NCBI GenBank assembly: GCA_945881905.1
Contig: CAMCVV010000001.1
Span: 84,983 to 133,738, forward strand
DNA length: 48,756 nt
DNA from: Paenibacillus alvei
GTDB lineage: Bacteria > Bacillota > Bacilli > Paenibacillales > NBRC-103111
Direction of reading: 5' to 3'
Position 1 is the first letter of the stretch; each line of letters starts with the position of its first letter. This document shows positions 28,103 through 35,349 of the stretch, piece by piece. The notes below the pieces were generated by a model. It had not been told where the DNA came from, searched no databases, and saw only the letters and a program-made list of their open reading frames with translations. The position numbers and the translations under genes are program-made.

Positions 28103-28145
28103 CATAAAAGCATAAAAGCATAAAAGCATAAAAGCATAAAAGCAT
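28103..28145 (+). repeat. Octanucleotide tandem repeat in the DAHP synthase leader
   Basis: Five perfect copies of CATAAAAG plus CAT. They fill the space between the predicted transcription start and the ribosome binding site (AAGGAG, 28163-28168). Confidence 0.95.
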
Positions 28146-28178
28146 TTTTCCGAACTTATGATAAGGAGCGTGACAACA

Positions 28179-29222
28179 ATGATTGTAATTACCTCTAATA
28201 AAATTACAGATGAAAGAATTAAAGAAATTGTTCAAGTGATCGAAAAGAACCAAGTTAAAGCACAGGTCTCTAAAGGTGAAGACCGAACAGTAATAGGTAT
28301 TATTGGACATGCTGAACCGAAATTAGCAGAGCACCTTAGGCAAATGGATGGTGTCGAACAAGTAGTCAAAATCACAAAAGCCTACAAGTTAGCTAGCCGT
28401 GACTTTCATCCTGCGAACACAGTCATTCACATCAAAGGAGTAGAAATTGGTGGCGACGAACTGATTGTCATGGGAGGACCCTGTGCAGTAGAAAATGCAC
28501 AACAAATCGATGAGATCGCTAGACTTGTCAAAGCCGCTGGAGGGCAAGTTCTTCGTGGTGGAGCATTTAAACCTAGGACAGGTCCATATAGTTTCCAAGG
28601 CGTTGGAGTTGAGGGACTTGTTATGATGGCTGAAGCAGGAAAAAAACATGGATTACTAACCATTACGGAAGTGATGACTCCTGAATACGTAGATATTTGT
28701 GCTGAATACGCCGATATTTTGCAAGTGGGCACACGTAATATGCAGAACTTCGATTTATTGCGCAAACTCGGGTCGATTCAAACACCAGTATTATTAAAAA
28801 GAGGATTTAGTGCAACATATGATGAATTTTTGAATGCTGCAGAGTATATTTTAGCTGGTGGTAATCCCAATGTCATGTTATGTGAAAGAGGGATACGAAC
28901 ATTTGAGACGTATACGCGAAACACATTAGATTTATCAGCGATTCCTGTATTAAAGCAACTTAGTCACTTACCTGTCATATCTGATCCAAGTCATGGAACA
29001 GGACGAAGAGAATTGGTCGCACCTATGACGAAAGCTTCGGTTGCTGCAGGAGCTGATGGTTTGATTATAGAAATGCATACCGATCCTGACAATTCGATGA
29101 CGGGTGATGGTGTTCAATCCTTATTCCCTCAACAATTTGCTGACTTGCTTAAACAATTAGAGAAACTAGCTCCTATATGCGGAAAGACATTCGACACGAA
29201 ATCAGCCCATAAAGCGAATTAA
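28179..29222 (+). CDS. aroF: 3-deoxy-7-phosphoheptulonate (DAHP) synthase with N-terminal regulatory domain
   Basis: A 347-residue type I-beta DAHP synthase, which joins phosphoenolpyruvate and erythrose 4-phosphate in the first step of aromatic amino acid synthesis. A ferredoxin-like regulatory domain (about 1-72; [20 protein letters not shown]) precedes the barrel. Barrel landmarks are [49 protein letters not shown] and [10 protein letters not shown]. The N-terminal domain suggests allosteric feedback by aromatic end products, as known for enzymes of this layout. Start ATG 28179 follows AAGGAG. Octanucleotide repeats lie in the leader. Confidence 0.93.
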   Translation: MIVITSNKITDERIKEIVQVIEKNQVKAQVSKGEDRTVIGIIGHAEPKLAEHLRQMDGVEQVVKITKAYKLASRDFHPANTVIHIKGVEIGGDELIVMGGPCAVENAQQIDEIARLVKAAGGQVLRGGAFKPRTGPYSFQGVGVEGLVMMAEAGKKHGLLTITEVMTPEYVDICAEYADILQVGTRNMQNFDLLRKLGSIQTPVLLKRGFSATYDEFLNAAEYILAGGNPNVMLCERGIRTFETYTRNTLDLSAIPVLKQLSHLPVISDPSHGTGRRELVAPMTKASVAAGADGLIIEMHTDPDNSMTGDGVQSLFPQQFADLLKQLEKLAPICGKTFDTKSAHKAN

Positions 29223-29249
29223 TAGAATGAACGGAATTCTTGAAATGAG

Positions 29250-29285
29250 CCAGTTCTCTATCTTATGAGAATATGGCTATTTTTT
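29250..29285 (+). terminator. Terminator of the DAHP synthase gene
   Basis: AGCCA-g-TTCTC pairs with GAGAA-ta-TGGCT, followed by ATTTTTT. Its 3' side (GGCTATTTTTT) is shared with the left arm of the large palindrome that follows, so the two hairpins exclude each other. Confidence 0.75.
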
Positions 29286-29326
29286 GTATATGTGTAAGCA
29301 TAGCTTACACATATACAAAAAATAGC
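29276..29326. promoter_or_regulatory. Perfect 24-bp inverted repeat between aroF and glnA, containing a GlnR/TnrA-like operator
   Basis: Arms 29276-29299 and 29303-29326 are perfect reverse complements around ATA. At the centre, TGTAA-GCATAGC-TTACA (29293-29309) fits TGTNA-N7-TNACA, the GlnR/TnrA nitrogen-control operator. It lies 12 bases before the glnA -35 box. Confidence 0.7.
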
Positions 29327-29337
29327 TGACATAACTA

Positions 29338-29367
29338 TTGACTATGTCAGGTTTAAAACTATATAAT
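29338..29367 (+). promoter_or_regulatory. glnA promoter with inverted repeat around the -35 box
   Basis: TTGACT (29338-29343), 18 bases, TATAAT (29362-29367). CTGACATA (29326-29333) and TATGTCAG (29343-29350) flank the -35 box and may be an operator. Confidence 0.7.
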
Positions 29368-29445
29368 ATCACCATGAATTAATGAAAAAAATGAACATTA
29401 TGCTTACAATATCAGACAAATGTGCGGAAATTAGGAGGAATATGT

Positions 29446-30870
29446 ATGTCAGTTAAAGATGTATTACATTTAATCAAAGAAAAGAACATTGAATGGGTTG
29501 ATTTTCGCTTTGTAGGGCTATCAGGTAAGCAACAACACATCTCTGTACCATCAACTGCTGTAGAAGAAGAGACTTTTGAAGAGGGAGTTGCGTTTGACGG
29601 TTCATCGATCGCAGGATTTAGAGGAATTGAAGAATCAGATATGGTAATGATGCCCGACCCAGACACAGCATATATCGATCCTTTTACAGAGCATACCACT
29701 TTAGTGATTATGTGCGACATTTATACACCAAACGGCGAGCGCTATGATCGTGATCCTCGCGGTATCGCTCAAAAAGCAGAAGAATTCTTACAACAATCAA
29801 AAGTAGGTACAGCTGCATACTTCGCACCTGAATCTGAATTCTTCATATTTGACGATGTTCGATATGAATCCGGGATTAATAAATCTTCCTTTGAAGTTGA
29901 CTCCGTGGAAGCGTCATGGAACACGGGTCGTAAAGAAGAAGGAGGTAACCTAGGTTACAAAATTCCTGTTAAAGGTGGATATGTTCCCGTTGCTCCTACA
30001 GACTCTCAACAAGATATTCGCAGTGAAATGTGTAGATTGCTAGCTGATTCAGGTATCGTGATTGAACGTCATCATCACGAAGTAGCTACTGCAGGACAAG
30101 CTGAAATCAATTTCCGTTTTGATACGTTGACGAAAACAGCTGATAATTTATTGAAATATAAATATATTGTGAACAACACAGCTAGACAATACGGTAAAGT
30201 AGCAACTTTCATGCCGAAACCTTTGTTCGGCGATAATGGTAGTGGAATGCATGTACACCAATCGATATTTAATGGCAGCACACCTTTGTTTTATGAGAAA
30301 GGTGCTTATGCGAATCTTAGCGAGCTTGCGATTTACTATATTGGCGGGATCTTGTATCATGCACCGGCACTTATCGCAATTACAAACCCAAGTACAAACT
30401 CTTTCAAGCGTTTAGTACCTGGTTACGAAGCACCAGTAAATCTTGCATTCTCCAAAGGTAATCGTTCAGCTGCAGTTCGTATTCCAGTTGCTGCTGTTAC
30501 TCCAAAAGGTTGCCGTATTGAGTTCCGTACACCAGATTCAACTGCCAATCCTTATCTTGCATTCTCTGCAATGTTGATGGCAGGCCTTGATGGAATCAAT
30601 AAAAAAATGGATCCACGCAAGTTAGGCTATGGTCCATATGACACAAACATTTATGAAATGTCAGAAGCAGAGAAAAAGAATATTCGCAGTGTACCAGGAA
30701 GCTTAGACGAAGCGTTAGATGAACTTGAGAAAGATCATGACTTCCTACTTGAAGGTAATGTGTTCTCCAAATCTTTCATTGAAAACTATGTAGAATACAA
30801 GCGTGCAGAAGCAAAATCAGTAAATATTCGTGTTCACCCCTATGAGTACGGCTTATACTTTGATTGCTAA
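29446..30870 (+). CDS. glnA: Glutamine synthetase type I, beta-like (GSI-beta)
   Basis: A 474-residue type I glutamine synthetase, which fixes ammonia onto glutamate with ATP. Landmarks are FDGSSIAGF, ESEFFIFDDVRY, RHHHEVATAGQ, FMPKPLFGDNGSGMHVHQS, NPSTNSFKRLVPGYEAP and IEFRTPDSTANPY. The length and the segment DTNIYEMSEAE followed by PGSLDEALDELEKDHDFL match enterobacterial GSI-beta (compare KNLYDLPPEE). Tyr403 sits where the adenylylated tyrosine lies. The usual Bacillus enzyme is GSI-alpha, about 444 residues. No glnR or glnE is in the window. Start ATG 29446 follows TAGGAGG. Confidence 0.9.
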   Translation: MSVKDVLHLIKEKNIEWVDFRFVGLSGKQQHISVPSTAVEEETFEEGVAFDGSSIAGFRGIEESDMVMMPDPDTAYIDPFTEHTTLVIMCDIYTPNGERYDRDPRGIAQKAEEFLQQSKVGTAAYFAPESEFFIFDDVRYESGINKSSFEVDSVEASWNTGRKEEGGNLGYKIPVKGGYVPVAPTDSQQDIRSEMCRLLADSGIVIERHHHEVATAGQAEINFRFDTLTKTADNLLKYKYIVNNTARQYGKVATFMPKPLFGDNGSGMHVHQSIFNGSTPLFYEKGAYANLSELAIYYIGGILYHAPALIAITNPSTNSFKRLVPGYEAPVNLAFSKGNRSAAVRIPVAAVTPKGCRIEFRTPDSTANPYLAFSAMLMAGLDGINKKMDPRKLGYGPYDTNIYEMSEAEKKNIRSVPGSLDEALDELEKDHDFLLEGNVFSKSFIENYVEYKRAEAKSVNIRVHPYEYGLYFDC

Positions 30871-30902
30871 GAGATAATGCCAACTCGAAATAGCGATGAG
30901 AA

Positions 30903-30934
30903 AACCTGTTGGTGTTGAATCAGCAGGTTTTTTT
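30903..30934 (+). terminator. Terminator after glnA
   Basis: AACCTGTTG pairs with CAGCAGGTT (one T-G) around a 9-base loop and ends in seven T. Confidence 0.85.
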
Positions 30935-31095
30935 GTACGTAAATGTGATGAATTTCGATTTTTAAATTTTCAAGGAGTACATTCTCCCCAAGAAAGTCAC
31001 GCATATTTTGCATGGGTTCTGGCGGGGATGAATTCACAAAATATTACGAATATCCCAACCATGGATGGCACTAAGTATTCCAATCCTGCATGACG

Positions 31096-31296
31096 CTAAA
31101 TATGTGAAAAATGCAGCATGTTATATGGTATAATCGATAGCGTGATGAATGGAGTTCCGTTTTTGGTGGATACGACCAAGTCATAATCTTTGAATTCGGG
31201 GTTCTCTTTTTTGTATTGTTGGATTCTTTGGTGTTGTTTCTGCAGTTCTTGAACCGTACCTTGATCGATGTTAATCAACCTGTTTCCTGAGACGGT
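31096..31296 (-). pseudogene. Tyrosine recombinase (phage-type integrase) fragment
   Basis: A 67-codon open stretch bounded by stops. Its peptide reads TVSGNRLINIDQGTVQELQK, then a charged helix, then DYDLVVSTKNGTPF. This is the segment of phage integrases just before the catalytic core helices (compare DLVFxTxNGTPI). After GTPF the sequence diverges, and the catalytic Arg, His-x-x-Arg and Tyr regions are absent. It is therefore a relic. It lies 63 bases from an orphan tRNA 3' end, the classic position of an integrase next to its attachment site. Confidence 0.65.
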
Positions 31297-31358
31297 CTAG
31301 GCATTTTTATGCACGATGTTACAGGCGAAATAAGCCTAACAGGAATCCTGGCAGTGAT

Positions 31359-31389
31359 GAGGTCAGGGGTTCGATCCCCCTATTCTCCA
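31359..31389 (+). other. Orphan tRNA 3' end (probable attachment-site relic)
   Basis: The sequence has a variable-loop-like GAGGTC, a perfect T arm (AGGGG TTCGATC CCCCT, 31365-31381) and an acceptor 3' strand ATTCTCC plus A. A matching 5' acceptor GGAGAAT, D arm and anticodon arm are not found upstream, and CCA is not encoded. It resembles the last part of alanine- or valine-type tRNAs. A 3' tRNA fragment beside an integrase relic is the mark left by site-specific integration. Confidence 0.65.
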
Positions 31390-31396
31390 TAAAACG

Positions 31397-31436
31397 AGAA
31401 ACACAACAACTTAGCTGTTGTTGTGTTTCTGTTTAT
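31397..31436. terminator. Perfect 14-bp hairpin downstream of the tRNA relic and of the toxin-immunity operon
   Basis: AGAAACACAACAAC (31397-31410) pairs perfectly with GTTGTTGTGTTTCT (31417-31430) around TTAGCT. The plus side is followed by GTTTATT, the minus side by CGTTTT. It could end the tRNA transcript in one direction and the minus-strand operon in the other. Confidence 0.7.
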
Positions 31437-31441
31437 TATGG

Positions 31442-32122
31442 TTACATGGACAACGTAATACCGATCTCTTGAAATGACGCCGTGCACATATCCATCCCAT
31501 CTTCTTCGGGCTCATCTGGGGTGCCGATAGCTTGTATTTCTGATGGTGTTAGTACAATAGACTCTTGTGGACGAGTTATTTTGTGTTCGCTCAAGCTTTT
31601 TAATAAATGGAATTGAGTTTCATTCATCTCATTCACTTCTGCCCAGTAGGTGTACGCTTGCTCTATATCCATGATTTGTTTGAAAAATAGACTAGCCCCA
31701 TGATTCAATAGGTCTTCCCACGTATCGTTGGCATAAAGCATATCATGTGAGATCCAACACGCTGTGCTGATTGAAGGGCGAACCTGTCCATCGATATCTT
31801 CAAGTAAATATTGAAGTGTTTCGTCTTGCGCGATAAGCTGTATGGAATCAGGTGCATGTTCAAAAAAATGAGAGTATGCGAACGGACGAACCGGTACTTG
31901 TTCGTTGCGAAACGCAGCGATAACTTGATCGTCTTGAAAGGTAATCGATCCTCGAATTCCTTGACTATCTTGGATTTGGTAGTTTGGTCCGTCCCAACTG
32001 TGCTCATGCGCGAGATAAGGGAAATGCGGAACCATGATGGCGTGAGCGATGGAAGCAACGATACAATTTTTCCATATATGAAAATAAGGCATTGGTCCAT
32101 GAGAAATTGGTTGTGTGGACAT
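31442..32122 (-). CDS. Leaderless domain-X protein, putative immunity protein for the HNH toxin
   Basis: A 226-residue soluble protein without signal peptide. It begins 15 bases after the HNH gene stop, with AGAAGGAG as ribosome binding site, which is the usual position of an immunity gene. Its whole length matches the C-terminal 228 residues of the secreted protein at 33599-35068, for example IAHAIMVPHFPY, WDGPNYQIQDSQGIRGSITF, DETLQYLLEDIDG and RPSISTACWI, at roughly half identity by eye. I do not recognise this family. The immunity role is inferred from gene order and absence of a leader, not from a known domain. It may also act as a regulator or chaperone. Confidence 0.6.
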   Translation of the reverse strand: MSTQPISHGPMPYFHIWKNCIVASIAHAIMVPHFPYLAHEHSWDGPNYQIQDSQGIRGSITFQDDQVIAAFRNEQVPVRPFAYSHFFEHAPDSIQLIAQDETLQYLLEDIDGQVRPSISTACWISHDMLYANDTWEDLLNHGASLFFKQIMDIEQAYTYWAEVNEMNETQFHLLKSLSEHKITRPQESIVLTPSEIQAIGTPDEPEEDGMDMCTASFQEIGITLSM

Positions 32123-32137
32123 AAAACTCTCCTTCTG

Positions 32138-33523
32138 CTAATGATCACTTTTTAATCTGTTTTCTTCTCGAGACAATACTTGTGCATTACTATAACTATT
32201 GGTGCCGCCTTTACTTCTGGGGTAAATATGGTCAATCTGCCATTCATCTGGCGAAGGGACGACTCCTTTCGTACTCTTTTTGGGTTGTACCAAATTTCCC
32301 CCTGACAAGTCCGATTGTACCACACCGTTATTGTTTTTTAGATTTTGATTAATGATCTGATTTTTTTGGTGCTTTGTAAAATTTTTATACGGTCCTACAT
32401 GAACAGAATCGATGAGATGGGAATAAGGTCCCTTTGTATTAGAAGCAACTGAAGCAGCTGTATTTGACGCATTTGATGTAGTAGGATTCGTATTCGTTGC
32501 AGCATGGCTAGCATTGTTGCTAGTGCTTGCTGGGATATTTCCGATGTTGGAATTGGATGGAATACTACTCGCATTGGAGTTTGAATTGTTTTGCTTTTTC
32601 GGAGCGTTTAAAAGATTGGCCTGTTCTGGTATGATTGGCGAATAACTTGGAATGTCCGCTCCAAGTTCTGATTCAATTACGCGAACCCCGGTTGCCGCTA
32701 AAGATGTATCTTCGATTTCTATCGAACTTGATGAAAAACCGGAACCTAAAGCTGAACCTAAAGCTGAACCTAAAGCTGAACCTAAACCTAAACCTAAACC
32801 TGAACTTAAACCTGAAATAGAGCTAGATCCAGCGCTTGGCGTATTGTTTAGCACATTGTTTGTTGGAGAAATTAGTGCAGAGATTGGTGTAATGCTTGCA
32901 AGCAAAAGTACAGCTGTATCTGTGGTTGAATCAGGATTGTTACTTTGTGTGTTTCCGCCACTCTGATTCTGGCTATCACTGTTGTTCTCTATCATATGTG
33001 TTGATGATTGAGTCGGGTTTTTCGGTTCCTCAGAGGAACTAACTTGATTCTCAGCTTCTTTTATACAAACCGTTAAATAATGAATTTTATAATCAGCCGT
33101 TAGTTTTAAGCGTTTTCCTGTGCAAATGGATGTATGGGGTTCTTCTGCGTAAATCATTACGCTTAATTTTTTTCCGGAAACGCGATCCACGGCATCAAAA
33201 TGTAGTGCGTGCAATGAAACGAAACTTTCAAAAATCTGATTAAACAGAAAATCACTATCAGATTCAATGCTTTTGTAACGACGATATTGGTTCGCTTTTG
33301 TGCGCGTTTCTAATTCGAGAGGACCGACGATTGCTATGGCATCTAACTTAAATGAATAAAGTAATTCTTTAAAACCAGATTTACTAATTACTACAGAATT
33401 TTGAAGTGAATTTTCTTGACCCATAACAGCTATGGAAGGCATAGCAAATGAGAGGATTAGTAGGGCGATAATACTTTTTAATAAATATCTTTTCAGACGT
33501 TTGGCTGCGTTCATGTTGTTCAC
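32138..33523 (-). CDS. Secreted protein with C-terminal HNH nuclease domain (putative polymorphic toxin)
   Basis: A 461-residue protein. A signal peptide (about 1-35, LLKSIIALLILSFAMPSIAV) is followed by a globular region (about 40-160, with a KRLKLTADYKIHYLTVCIKE segment), a long Ser/Asn/Gly-rich linker with SALG repeats, and a C-terminal HNH domain: WQIDHIYPRSKGGTNSYSN then ENRLKSD, with His432, Asn446 and Asn455 as likely metal/catalytic residues. Such endings cleave DNA in polymorphic toxins and bacteriocins. Its leader and ribosome binding region match the gene upstream. An in-frame domain-X gene follows 15 bases later. No WXG100, Rhs or pre-toxin domain was seen, so delivery appears to be by the general secretion route. 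Confidence 0.7.
   Translation of the reverse strand: MNNMNAAKRLKRYLLKSIIALLILSFAMPSIAVMGQENSLQNSVVISKSGFKELLYSFKLDAIAIVGPLELETRTKANQYRRYKSIESDSDFLFNQIFESFVSLHALHFDAVDRVSGKKLSVMIYAEEPHTSICTGKRLKLTADYKIHYLTVCIKEAENQVSSSEEPKNPTQSSTHMIENNSDSQNQSGGNTQSNNPDSTTDTAVLLLASITPISALISPTNNVLNNTPSAGSSSISGLSSGLGLGLGSALGSALGSALGSGFSSSSIEIEDTSLAATGVRVIESELGADIPSYSPIIPEQANLLNAPKKQNNSNSNASSIPSNSNIGNIPASTSNNASHAATNTNPTTSNASNTAASVASNTKGPYSHLIDSVHVGPYKNFTKHQKNQIINQNLKNNNGVVQSDLSGGNLVQPKKSTKGVVPSPDEWQIDHIYPRSKGGTNSYSNAQVLSREENRLKSDH
32748..32815 (-). repeat. Hexamer/dodecamer tandem repeat inside the HNH toxin gene
   Basis: On the plus strand, ACCTAAAGCTGA is repeated, followed by further CCTAAA and CCTGAA hexamers. 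On the coding strand this encodes the Gly/Leu/Ser-Ala linker (GLGLGLGSALGSALG). The six-base period keeps the reading frame when copy number changes. Confidence 0.85.
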
Positions 33524-33598
33524 TCCTGATGTGTATGAATATTATTCTTGGTTGATATGATTGGCTTTTAAAAATCTTTGTTGTCACAATTCACATGA

Positions 33599-35068
33599 TT
33601 AACGGGAAAGCATATGGATTTGTCGAATTGAAGTTTCAATTAATGTAATTGCCTCTTTTTCTGCGTTTTTAGGTACACCAATGGCTTCAATGTCTGCTTG
33701 TGTGAGGGTGATGGTATCTAACGGATGAGCTAGTTTGCGTTCACTCAAACGAGTGAACAATTCAATTTGAGCTTCATTCATTCCATAATATTCGCTCCAA
33801 TATTCGCTCCAATACGTATAATCATTTGCTAGCTTATCCGTATGGTCGATATCTTGGATTTGATTGAATAAAAGACTTGCCCCAAGATCCTTCATAACTA
33901 GCAGTTCATCAATTGCATATAGACTATCATCTGCTATCCAAAACGCTGTGCTAATCGAAGGTTGGACGGTTCCGTCGATATCAACTAGTAAGTACTGTAA
34001 TGTCTCGTCACTAGCGATTTGTTTGATCTCAGCTGGTGCCTGTTCGAAAAAACGTGTGGTATCGATCGAGCGTGTAGGTGCATGATCATTGCGAAAAGCA
34101 GCGACAGCTTTATCTTTGTGAAATGTAATCGTTCCACGAATACCTTGGTTATCTTGGAGGAGATAATTAGGACCATCCCACCCGATCTCATTTGCTGAAT
34201 AGGGGAAATGCGGAATCATGATGGCATGAGCGATGGAAGCGACAACAGCATTTTTCCATAGAATTGTGTGCAATAATGGAATTTTAATGTTGCTAAGAAA
34301 TACATTTATAGGTTCTGTGATCTTTTTCTTAGCTGGTTGCTTTTCAGTTAACGCTGGTTGCTTTTCAGTTAACGCTGGTTGCTTTTCAGTTAACGCTGGT
34401 TGCTTTTCAGTTAACGCTGGTTGCTTATCAGTTATCGCTGGTTGCTTTTCAGTTAACGCTGGTTGCTTATCAGTTATCGTTGGTTGTTTATCAGTTAACG
34501 TTGGTTGCTTATCAGTTATCGTTGGTTGCTTATCAGTTATCGTTGGTTGTGGAATAGGAGTGACTTCGGGTTCGGAAGTCGGTTGATATGTATCTTCTTG
34601 TGCTTTTGTGTCTACTTGTGCTAAGGTTTCTTCTTTTTCGTTTTTCACCTTAGCTGGTTGCTCTTTTTCAATATTCGCGGTATTTTTCTGCTGAGCTGAT
34701 AGGTTTACTTCATTCGTATTATGGATAGTGTCATCTTTAGAGACGGAATCTTCGAGTGCATCTTTCGTATAAGGACGATACGTCGTGATAGCCATACCCG
34801 AAACTTTATCATTTTCAGCGGATTCATGGTCAGTAACCTGACATTCTTTGATGGGGTGATTTTTTAACCAAGCAGTGGGTATCTGGGCTCGATATTTTGC
34901 ACATTTGTAAGCCTTTAGTTTTTGCTTCCTTGTCATATCTTCTTGATCCACTTGACTTTGTTGTCCCATCCCTGATGTTGCAGGAATCGCCAATGCGATG
35001 AGTAAAGTTACAATCATACTTTTACTTAACATTTTTTTGAAGCGTTGTCTTACGTTCATGTTGTTCAC
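33599..35068 (-). CDS. Secreted domain-X protein with heptapeptide-repeat stalk
   Basis: A 489-residue exported protein. Its signal peptide (about 1-35, MNNMNVRQRFKKMLSKSMIV onward) is clearly related to that of the HNH protein. Then come a polar region with two Cys (Cys56, Cys76), an acidic/lysine-rich stretch, ten copies of a 7-residue repeat of type [IL]T[DE]KQP[AT] (about 175-246), and domain X (262-489), the same domain that forms the leaderless protein at 31442-32122. WSEYWSEY is a small internal duplication. No nuclease motif, membrane anchor or sortase signal is visible. It may be an exported decoy/immunity protein, or domain X may itself be an effector. Function unknown. Confidence 0.65.
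   Translation of the reverse strand: MNNMNVRQRFKKMLSKSMIVTLLIALAIPATSGMGQQSQVDQEDMTRKQKLKAYKCAKYRAQIPTAWLKNHPIKECQVTDHESAENDKVSGMAITTYRPYTKDALEDSVSKDDTIHNTNEVNLSAQQKNTANIEKEQPAKVKNEKEETLAQVDTKAQEDTYQPTSEPEVTPIPQPTITDKQPTITDKQPTLTDKQPTITDKQPALTEKQPAITDKQPALTEKQPALTEKQPALTEKQPALTEKQPAKKKITEPINVFLSNIKIPLLHTILWKNAVVASIAHAIMIPHFPYSANEIGWDGPNYLLQDNQGIRGTITFHKDKAVAAFRNDHAPTRSIDTTRFFEQAPAEIKQIASDETLQYLLVDIDGTVQPSISTAFWIADDSLYAIDELLVMKDLGASLLFNQIQDIDHTDKLANDYTYWSEYWSEYYGMNEAQIELFTRLSERKLAHPLDTITLTQADIEAIGVPKNAEKEAITLIETSIRQIHMLSR
34332..34541 (-). repeat. Ten 21-bp coding tandem repeats
   Basis: Ten units of 21 bp (plus-strand consensus GCTGGTTGCTTTTCAGTTAAC, positions 34332-34541) encode the KQP-containing heptapeptides. 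Two unit types alternate (TTTTC/AAC and TTATC/ATC versions), with the most homogeneous copies at the low-coordinate end, which suggests recent expansion there. Confidence 0.95.
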
Positions 35069-35151
35069 TCCTGTTGTGTATTTTTAGGTTAGGCATTGGC
35101 AAATCCTAGTTTTAGATCGAAAAAATAAGCCTAAATTCCCAACAACATCTA

Positions 35152-35180
35152 GTTATACTAAAATTTAGAATTTAATTCAA
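35152..35180 (-). promoter_or_regulatory. Promoter of the domain-X/HNH operon
   Basis: Read on the minus strand: TTGAAT (35180-35175), 17 bases, TATAAC (35157-35152). It lies 84 bases before the first start codon, in a very AT-rich region. Confidence 0.65.
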
Positions 35181-35271
35181 CTAAAAAATAGACTTTATAA
35201 CTTAAAATTCCACATTATTCATCAAAAAGACTTATTTTGTAAGCCTTGATAATCGTTCTAAATCGTTCGCC

Positions 35272-35300
35272 TTGCCATAGTTCCTAAAAATTGCTATCAT
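35272..35300 (+). promoter_or_regulatory. serC promoter
   Basis: TTGCCA (35272-35277), 17 bases, TATCAT (35295-35300), 50 bases before the serC start. The stretch from 35181 to 35271 between the two promoters shows only AT-rich sequence and a direct repeat of AATCGTTC. Confidence 0.65.
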
Positions 35301-35349
35301 TACCCTAGTGAAAGAATGAGCGAATCCAATACAGGTTAGAGGTGTATAC

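Noticed and set aside
30896-31093. Plus-strand open frame after glnA
   Set aside because: It begins inside the glnA terminator hairpin, lacks a ribosome binding site and has no recognisable features.
31330-31390. Complete tRNA or tmRNA gene
   Set aside because: Only the T arm and 3' acceptor strand fold; no matching 5' acceptor, D arm or anticodon arm is present, and no tmRNA 5' end or tag frame was seen upstream.
32652-32966. Plus-strand open frame rich in KPEP repeats
   Set aside because: Mirror of the low-complexity linker of the HNH protein gene.
34332-34541. Regular 21-bp repeats resembling a CRISPR array
   Set aside because: Units abut with no spacers and encode a continuous heptapeptide repeat in a long open frame.
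34233-34586. Plus-strand open frame with repeated AGCFSVN peptides
   Set aside because: It is the mirror of the coding repeats in the minus-strand gene, with no ribosome binding site and no independent support.
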